A DNA stretch of 64,000 nt from Clostridiales bacterium. Its GTDB lineage: Bacteria; Bacillota; Clostridia; Lachnospirales; Lachnospiraceae. The translations under genes were made by a program, and so were the position numbers. Location: the NCBI GenBank assembly GCA_020859985.1, contig JAJBVD010000078.1, positions 25,728 to 89,727 of the forward strand, written 5' to 3'. This document shows positions 57,310 to 64,000 of this stretch, in pieces (position 1 is the stretch's first letter; each line of letters begins with the position of its first letter). The notes under the pieces are model-generated. The model had not been told where the DNA came from, did no database searches, and worked only from the letters and a program-made list of their open reading frames with translations.

Positions 57310-59538
57310 ATGGATCAGAAAAAGAAAAGAATGATGAAACGGCTGGATTATTTTGTTCATATGCGGCCCGTTTTTGATGTACAGTCCCTGTTTTCTGACG
57401 GGACAGAAAATTTTGTGACACCGATGGAACCAAAGCCAGGGGAAACAGTGACTATCCGTTTCCGCACGAAGCGCGACAATGTGGATGTGGTGTTTTTTAT
57501 CAGCGGGGCGATGAAAAGACCGATGGAAGTGGAGTCGAGCGATTCCCGCTTCGACTATTACGCGACAGAGATTACGGTCGGTGAGGACCCGCTTTATTAT
57601 TATTTTGAAGTGCAGGCCGGGAAGGTGCGATGCTTTTATACACGGCTTGGCGTATCGCGGAATCTGAACCAGAGCCGCCTCTTCTGTCTGGTGCCGGGAT
57701 TTTCCACGCCGGACTGGGCAAAGGGCGCAGTCATGTATCAGATTTTTACGGAGCGCTTCTGCAACGGCGACCAGTCAAATGATGTGCTGGATCAGGAATA
57801 TATCTATCTGGGAAAACCGGTGAACCGTGTGACTGACTGGGATAAGCTGCCGGAGACGGACGGCACCAGAGAGTTTTACGGCGGGGATCTGCAGGGGATT
57901 TTGGATAAGCTGGATTATCTTAAAGAATTGGGTGTGGAGGTGCTGTATCTGAATCCGATCTTTGTCTCGCCCTCGAATCACAAATATGACACGCAGGATT
58001 ACGATTATGTTGATCCGCATATCGGTGTGATTGTGACGGAGAAGGACAAGGCGCAGAGTATCGTTCAGCAAAAATTCGGGGTGACGCACAGAACTGTGTC
58101 CCAGGAAGCAGAGAAGACGGATGCTTTGACAGAGAAACGCTTCGCAAGTATGCAGTCTGCCGATAACCGGCATTCGACCCGCTATATCAGCCGCGTGACT
58201 GATCTTCGCAATCTGGAGGCAAGCAATACCTTTTTTGCACATTTTGTGGAAGAGGTACATCGGCGCGGGATGCGTGTGATCCTGGACGGCGTGTTTAATC
58301 ACTGCGGTTCATTCAATAAGTGGATGGATCGCGAACGGATCTACGAGAATCAGCCGGGCTATGAAAAGGGCGCATATGTTTCACAGGACAGCCCATATCG
58401 TTCCTTTTTTAAATTCAACAATGAGCATGAATGGCCATATAATTCTTATTATGAGGGCTGGTGGGGCTACGAGACGCTGCCGAAGCTGAACTATGAAGCG
58501 TCGTCCGAGTTGGAGGACTATATCCTAAGGGTTGCGGCGAAATGGGTGTCGCCGCCCTACAATGTGGACGGCTGGCGGCTGGATGTGGCGGCGGATCTCG
58601 GATTTTCAACTGACTACAATCACCGCTTCTGGAAAAAGTTCCGGGAAGCGGTCAAGACGGCGAATCCGGACGCGATCATTCTGGCGGAACACTATGAGGA
58701 CGCCTCCCCGTGGCTGGGCGGAGACGAATGGGATACGGTGATGAATTATCGCGCGTTTATGGAGCCGGCGACCTGGTTCTTTACCGGGATGGAAAAACAC
58801 AGCGATGAATACAAGGAGGAACTGAAAGGAAACGCGGAAAGCTTCTGGACATCCATGGCGCTGAGTATGACGGAGTTTCTTACCCCGTCTTTGGAGACGG
58901 CAATGAATCAGCTTTCGAATCACGACCATTCCCGCTTCCTGACGCGCACGAGCGGAAGACCGGGGCGCGTGGAAAAGCTGGGTGGTGAAGCGGCAGCTGA
59001 GGGAATCCGTCCGGAGGTTATGCGTGAGGCAGTCGTAATGCAGATGACCTGGCCGGGTGCGCCGACACTGTATTACGGCGATGAGGCGGGCGTTTGCGGT
59101 TTCACGGATCCTGACAATCGGCGCACCTACCCGTGGGGGCATGAGGATCAGCTGATGCTGGATTTTCATCGCCGCGTGATCGCGATGCATCGCCGTTATC
59201 CGGTGCTGAAACACGGCTCCCTGCGTTTTCTGGGCGGTGAAAAGGACTGGTTGGCTTATGGACGGTTCAGCCGGGAAAGTCAGATCGTCGTGATTTTTAA
59301 CAACCGCGATGAGCGTATGGAGCTGACGCTGCCGGTGTGGCCGGCGGGTATCACAAACGACAGCGTACTGGAGCGTATTTTTGAGACTGCGAAGGATGGC
59401 TTTACCGAAGAGGGAGCGGCCTACCCGCTCATAGGCGGTGAGCTGAAGATTGTACTCTTGCCGACTTCGGCGGTCGTTCTGGAGGCGAAGCCGAGACTCG
59501 TGCCGAGCGTGCATCTGTCTGAAACGGACTGTTCATGA
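57310..59538 (+). CDS. Glycoside hydrolase family 13 (alpha-amylase/neopullulanase-type)
   Basis: AVMYQIFTERFCNGD, VEVLYLNPIF, RVILDGVFNHCG, VDGWRLDVAAD, SNHDHSRF. Confidence 0.92.
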   Translation: MDQKKKRMMKRLDYFVHMRPVFDVQSLFSDGTENFVTPMEPKPGETVTIRFRTKRDNVDVVFFISGAMKRPMEVESSDSRFDYYATEITVGEDPLYYYFEVQAGKVRCFYTRLGVSRNLNQSRLFCLVPGFSTPDWAKGAVMYQIFTERFCNGDQSNDVLDQEYIYLGKPVNRVTDWDKLPETDGTREFYGGDLQGILDKLDYLKELGVEVLYLNPIFVSPSNHKYDTQDYDYVDPHIGVIVTEKDKAQSIVQQKFGVTHRTVSQEAEKTDALTEKRFASMQSADNRHSTRYISRVTDLRNLEASNTFFAHFVEEVHRRGMRVILDGVFNHCGSFNKWMDRERIYENQPGYEKGAYVSQDSPYRSFFKFNNEHEWPYNSYYEGWWGYETLPKLNYEASSELEDYILRVAAKWVSPPYNVDGWRLDVAADLGFSTDYNHRFWKKFREAVKTANPDAIILAEHYEDASPWLGGDEWDTVMNYRAFMEPATWFFTGMEKHSDEYKEELKGNAESFWTSMALSMTEFLTPSLETAMNQLSNHDHSRFLTRTSGRPGRVEKLGGEAAAEGIRPEVMREAVVMQMTWPGAPTLYYGDEAGVCGFTDPDNRRTYPWGHEDQLMLDFHRRVIAMHRRYPVLKHGSLRFLGGEKDWLAYGRFSRESQIVVIFNNRDERMELTLPVWPAGITNDSVLERIFETAKDGFTEEGAAYPLIGGELKIVLLPTSAVVLEAKPRLVPSVHLSETDCS

Positions 59539-59921
59539 ATTTGTTCATTCAAGAACGGGCTTAATTGAAGAAAACAGGTAATTATTCAGGAGGGTACCTC
59601 GCACTTGCTGAAAACAGGAATTTTCGAGCAGCAGGCATTTGAAAGCCTGCTGTTTCGCTGCTGTTCGGAATGGTTTTCTAATTTTAAGAAAGTTTCAATT
59701 TACTTTTAACAGGACATTCCTTTTTTTCCTGCTGCAATGCGGTTATGATAGAGATAGTTTGGCAGCGAAGCGTAAGTCTCCTATACTGCATATCTGACAG
59801 ACAGCAGAAGACGGCCCTGCAAACACCTGATTTCCGGCAAGCTGAGTTAAGCCCGGATAAGAGCGGATGCAATACAGACGGCAAAGAGATAAGGCGCAGA
59901 TTAGAAAGAGGGGAATCTATA

Positions 59922-61685
59922 TTGAGAAAACGAACGATCGGACTGCTGGTGCTGGTACTGATCCTGCTTGTGGGTGTGCTTGGCACGTATATCGCTATCA
60001 GCGTACATTACAGGACGCATTTTCTGGAAAATACGACAATCAATGGGATTGACGTGTCGGATCTGACTGCGGCGGAGGCTGAAGCAAGGATTGCTGAGGA
60101 TGCTGAAAGCTACCGCCTTGTGATCACCGGAAAGGATGAGGAGCAGGCGACCATCAACGGCGCGGATTTTGATTATTGCTTTGTATCAAACGGGGAGACG
60201 CAGGAGCTTCTGGATGGACAGAGCCCATTGGCATGGATTTTCGCGTATTTTTCGGATGGACAGTCGTACTCTATGGATACCTCTGTATCGTACGATGCGG
60301 AAAAGCTGGCGGAGGCTGTGTCGGCACTCACCATGATGCAGGAGGATCAGATGACAGCACCGGAAAACGCGTACATCGCTCTTCTCGAAGACGGTACCTA
60401 TGGGATCATTGCGGAGACGGAAGGAACGCAGCTTGACGCGGAGAAGGTGCAGGAGGCGGCAAAAACTGCCGTGGATGCCGGGAAAAAGACACTGAATCTG
60501 GAGATGGCCGAATGCTATGTGACAGCGGATGTGACCTCGGAAGATGAGAGCCTGATCACGCAGGTTAGTCTTTATAATCAGTATGCGTCCATGGTGATTA
60601 ATTATTATATGAGCGGCGATGTGATTGTTTCGCTGACTTCGGATACCTTTATGGACTGGTTTTCGCTGGATGAGAACAATTCGCCTGTGTTTGATTATGA
60701 TGCCGTGGCTTCCTGGGTGGAATCGCTTGCGGATACCTACGATACGATTGGTACTTATGAGCCGTTTGTCACATCCAACGGCGAGACGGTATACGTGGAA
60801 TCCGTGACCTATGGCTGGCAGATGGACCGCGAGTCTGAGACGGCAGAGCTTTACAGCCTGCTTCTGGCGGGACAGACCGAGGGACGCTCTCCGGTGTGGA
60901 CCGTGAGCGCACTGACCCGCGGAGAAAATGACATCGGCGACACCTATGTGGAGATTGATTATACGAACCAGCGGATGTGGTACTATAAAGATGGCGGACT
61001 GCTGGTGGAGACGCCGGTCGTTACCGGTAATACCAGCGCCGGGAATGCTTCTCCGGAGGGACTTTACTATATTGTTTACAAGCAGCAGGATGCAACACTG
61101 ACCGGCGAGACTTACGAGACGCCAGTGGACTTCTGGATGCCGTTTTACGGGAATGTGGGGATTCACGATGCGGATTCCTGGCGGAGCCTTTATGGCGGTA
61201 CGATCTACATGACCAGCGGCTCCCACGGCTGCATCAACACCCCGACGGCGCAGGCACAGACCATCTATGAGAACATTGAAGCGGGAACACCGGTTGTCTG
61301 CTACAGCTCCGGCACAGACTACGACTATGGAACAGCTGCAAGCGGCACTTCCTACGTGGCGAACAGCACTTCCGGCTCAGGCGGCACTTCTGGTTCGAAT
61401 GGCTCCTCGGATTCGGGCAGCTCGGACGATGATGAGAATATCATTATTATAGAAGGAACAGATTCCACTTCCTCAGGCAGCAGTTCGACTTCTTCAGACA
61501 GCAGCGCGTCGTCGACAGACAGCAGTGATACGTCGTCTTCGGACAGCAGTACGACATCAGGGGAGGCAGATTTTGAAATCGTGATCTCGGATGAGACGAC
61601 CTGGTCGAGCGGGACATCCGACAGCTCGTCCGGTTCTTCGGGCTCCTCAGAATCATCGGACGATGCTGTTATTGTGATCGAGTAA
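59922..61685 (+). CDS. L,D-transpeptidase (YkuD) with putative peptidoglycan-binding region and Ser-rich tail
   Basis: TTG start, TM anchor; MPFYGNVGIHDADSWRSLYGGTIYMTSGSHGCINTP catalytic HxxxSHGC(I/V)N motif. Confidence 0.9.
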   Translation: MRKRTIGLLVLVLILLVGVLGTYIAISVHYRTHFLENTTINGIDVSDLTAAEAEARIAEDAESYRLVITGKDEEQATINGADFDYCFVSNGETQELLDGQSPLAWIFAYFSDGQSYSMDTSVSYDAEKLAEAVSALTMMQEDQMTAPENAYIALLEDGTYGIIAETEGTQLDAEKVQEAAKTAVDAGKKTLNLEMAECYVTADVTSEDESLITQVSLYNQYASMVINYYMSGDVIVSLTSDTFMDWFSLDENNSPVFDYDAVASWVESLADTYDTIGTYEPFVTSNGETVYVESVTYGWQMDRESETAELYSLLLAGQTEGRSPVWTVSALTRGENDIGDTYVEIDYTNQRMWYYKDGGLLVETPVVTGNTSAGNASPEGLYYIVYKQQDATLTGETYETPVDFWMPFYGNVGIHDADSWRSLYGGTIYMTSGSHGCINTPTAQAQTIYENIEAGTPVVCYSSGTDYDYGTAASGTSYVANSTSGSGGTSGSNGSSDSGSSDDDENIIIIEGTDSTSSGSSSTSSDSSASSTDSSDTSSSDSSTTSGEADFEIVISDETTWSSGTSDSSSGSSGSSESSDDAVIVIE

Positions 61686-61745
61686 AAAAGAAATGCTTGC
61701 ATTTTCAAGGATATGATGGTATAAATGATGCATTAACTGCTCATA

Positions 61746-61840
61746 CAACTGACGGGAGTGGGTCACCACAGGGGAGTATGAGAACAGAGAATGTCGACCG
61801 TCTGGGCAAATGAAATGATTTGTTCAGATGGTCTTTTTCA
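61746..61840 (+). ncRNA. ZTP (pfl) riboswitch with overlapping terminator
   Basis: ACTGACGGGAGTGGGTCACCACAGGGGAGTATG...ccgaCCGTCTGGGCA matches the ZTP riboswitch core; CCGTCTGggca...CAGATGGtcttttt terminator; upstream of purine genes. Confidence 0.9.
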
Positions 61841-61861
61841 TTTTTAAGGAGGGATGCGCAA

Positions 61862-62590
61862 ATGAAACTGTTAAATCTGGAAACAGAACTGAAGAGCAAC
61901 AGCTATCCGGGCAGGGGCATTGTGATTGGCCGGACAAAGGACGGGGCGAAAGCCGTGACTGCGTATTTTATCATGGGCAGGAGCGTAAACAGCAGGAACC
62001 GCGTTTTTGTGGAAGACGGAGAGGGAATCCGCACACAGGCGTTTGATCCGTCAAAGATGGAGGATCCGAGTCTGATCATCTACGCACCGGTTCGTGTGCT
62101 GGGAAGCAATACGATCGTGACAAACGGCGACCAGACCGATACTATATACGAGGGAATGGGCCGAGAGACGGCGCCGCTGACCTTTGAACAGTCGCTGCGC
62201 TCCCGCGAGTTTGAACCGGACGGCCCGAACTACACGCCGCGTATTTCAGGTATCCTTCATGTGGAAAATGGGGAATTTGACTATGCCATGTCCATCTTAA
62301 AGAGCGCGAACGGCAATCCGGAAGCGTGCGACCGCTACACATTCTCCTATGAGAATGCAGTTGCCGGGGAGGGACGGTTCATCCATACCTACATGAGCGA
62401 CGGCAGTCCGCTGCCGAGCTTTGAGGGTGAGCCGAAGCGTGTGGCGATCCCGGATGATATCGACGCATGCACGGATCTGCTCTGGAGCAGCCTGAACGAA
62501 GACAATAAGGTGTCGCTGTTTGTGCGCTATATTGATATCGCGACGGGTGCGTATGAAACGAGAATTGTGAATAAGAATATTGTGAGATAG
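61862..62590 (+). CDS. IMP cyclohydrolase (stand-alone, PurO-like fold family)
   Basis: YPGRGIVIGRTKDGAKAVTAYFIMGRSVNSRNRVF...; paired with AICAR formyltransferase under the ZTP riboswitch. Confidence 0.85.
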   Translation: MKLLNLETELKSNSYPGRGIVIGRTKDGAKAVTAYFIMGRSVNSRNRVFVEDGEGIRTQAFDPSKMEDPSLIIYAPVRVLGSNTIVTNGDQTDTIYEGMGRETAPLTFEQSLRSREFEPDGPNYTPRISGILHVENGEFDYAMSILKSANGNPEACDRYTFSYENAVAGEGRFIHTYMSDGSPLPSFEGEPKRVAIPDDIDACTDLLWSSLNEDNKVSLFVRYIDIATGAYETRIVNKNIVR

Positions 62591-62604
62591 AAAGGAGAAA
62601 ACCG

Positions 62605-63789
62605 ATGAAAGAACTTGCTTTAAAATACGGATGCAATCCGAATCAGAAACCTTCCCGCATCTACATGGCGGATGGCAGTGACCTCCCGATCCAGGTGCTG
62701 TCGGGACGCCCGGGCTATATCAATTTTCTCGACGCGTTCAATGGCTGGCAGCTGGTCTGTGAGCTGAAAGCGGCAACCGGTCTTCCGGCGGCGACGTCGT
62801 TCAAACATGTATCTCCGGCCGGTGCGGCTGTGGGACTTCCGCTTACCGAGACACTGGCAAAAATTTACTGGGTAGACGATTGCGATTATAAAAACCTGTC
62901 GCCGCTGGCCTGCGCGTATGCAAGGGCGAGAGGCGCGGACCGGATGTCCTCATTTGGAGATTTTATCGCATTGTCCGATGTCTGCGACCGCGACACCGCG
63001 CTGCTGATCAAACGTGAGGTGTCCGACGGCGTAATCGCTCCGGGTTACACGCAGGAAGCGCTGGATATTCTGGCGCTGAAAAAGAAAGGCAATTACAACG
63101 TCATTCAGATTGACAAGAATTATCGTCCGGATCCGCTGGAGCACAAGCAGGTATATGGTGTGACCTTTGAGCAGGGACGTCAGGAGTTGCCGATCGACGA
63201 CGCGCTGCTTTCTAACATCGTGACTGAAAACAAAGATATCCCGGCGGAGGCGCTGGCGGATATGAAGATCGCGCTGATTGTTCTGAAATATACACAGTCC
63301 AACTCCGTCTGCTATGTAAAAGGCGGACAGGCGATCGGCATCGGCGCTGGTCAGCAGTCGAGAGTACACTGCACAAGACTTGCCGGTCAGAAAGCGGATA
63401 ACTGGTTCCTGCGCCAGTGTCCGAAGGTACTTTCCTTGCCGTTCTCCGATCAGATTACCCGCGCGGAGCGCGACAACGCAATCGACGTTTACATCGGAGC
63501 AGAATACATGGATGTCCTCGCAGATGGCGCCTGGGAGAAGATTTTCACAGAGAAACCTGAGGTCTTCACAGAAGAAGAGAAGCGCGCATGGCTCGATCAG
63601 ATGCAGGATGTCACCCTTGGTTCGGATGCATTCTTCCCGTTTTCTGACAACATCGAGCGCGCGCACAAATCCGGCGTGAAATATATCGCCGAGCCGGGCG
63701 GATCCGTGCGCGACGCGGACGTGATCGCGACCTGCAATAAATACGGGATGGCGATGGCATTCACCGGAATCCGGCTGTTCCATCACTGA
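62605..63789 (+). CDS. Stand-alone AICAR formyltransferase (PurH formyltransferase-domain protein)
   Basis: LKYGCNPNQKPSRIY, FKHVSPAGAAVGLPL, SNSVCYVKGGQAIGIGAGQQSRVHCTRLAGQKA. Confidence 0.92.
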   Translation: MKELALKYGCNPNQKPSRIYMADGSDLPIQVLSGRPGYINFLDAFNGWQLVCELKAATGLPAATSFKHVSPAGAAVGLPLTETLAKIYWVDDCDYKNLSPLACAYARARGADRMSSFGDFIALSDVCDRDTALLIKREVSDGVIAPGYTQEALDILALKKKGNYNVIQIDKNYRPDPLEHKQVYGVTFEQGRQELPIDDALLSNIVTENKDIPAEALADMKIALIVLKYTQSNSVCYVKGGQAIGIGAGQQSRVHCTRLAGQKADNWFLRQCPKVLSLPFSDQITRAERDNAIDVYIGAEYMDVLADGAWEKIFTEKPEVFTEEEKRAWLDQMQDVTLGSDAFFPFSDNIERAHKSGVKYIAEPGGSVRDADVIATCNKYGMAMAFTGIRLFHH

Positions 63790-63862
63790 TCGGGCAGTGC
63801 TGCCATCCGACACGGAGCAAATAAAGTAGTATTAGATATAGAATCAGGTATAGAAAAATGAA

Positions 63863-63894
63863 AGGTGGGGCAGAAAAGGTGCACCACCTTTTGT
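63863..63894 (+). terminator. Intrinsic terminator after the purine genes
   Basis: AAAGGTGGggcagaaaaggtgcaCCACCTTTTgt. Confidence 0.7.
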
Positions 63895-64000
63895 ATAACA
63901 ATTTTAGGCTATCAGGTTGTAAATTTCAATTTATGATGGAACGGAGACGGCGTAAATCTACTGTAGGAATCGTAGTGGCGGAGACCACCAGAAATGTATC

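Noticed and set aside
1-64000. tRNA or rRNA genes
   Set aside because: No convincing cloverleaf (e.g. GGTTCRA plus CCA-end) or rRNA segment was noticed, but tRNAscan was not available.

Overview
The window looks like a chromosomal segment of a sporulating, moderately GC-rich Clostridia/Lachnospiraceae-type bacterium (family-level inference from gene content only). Recognisable content, in order: a partial plsC; spoVAD-spoVAE; a large Mrp/Mbh-like cation/proton antiporter operon (E,F,G,MbhD-like,B,C,D plus three further NuoL/MrpA-type subunits, one interrupted by an in-frame TGA); a LacI-type sensor-GGDEF protein; tatD, ksgA and a spore-maturation-like gene; a frameshifted degV; a DUF885 protein; a MATE pump; an AT-rich hipBA island; metG; a dCache-GGDEF protein; a PAP2 phosphatase; a TetM-like translation GTPase fused to a YacP/Rae1-type NYN nuclease; an FGGY kinase, rubrerythrin and a ComEC-like MBL protein; an ECF transporter; an ATP-grasp plus two esterases; a TetR-like protein lacking its HTH; a radical SAM protein; an AAA/DUF4143 ATPase; a glycosyltransferase-wHTH fusion; hicAB; a polar amino-acid ABC transporter; a GH13 enzyme; an L,D-transpeptidase; and a ZTP riboswitch followed by split purine-biosynthesis genes. 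Three signals stand out. (1) The TetM-like/Rae1-like fusion. (2) A dispersed family of intergenic palindromes (GTAACTGTTCAG...CTTCACAGTTAC), including larger nested elements. (3) Recurrent low-complexity or tandem-repeat insertions inside otherwise conserved proteins. All calls come from reading the sequence and the supplied ORF track; no searches were run.
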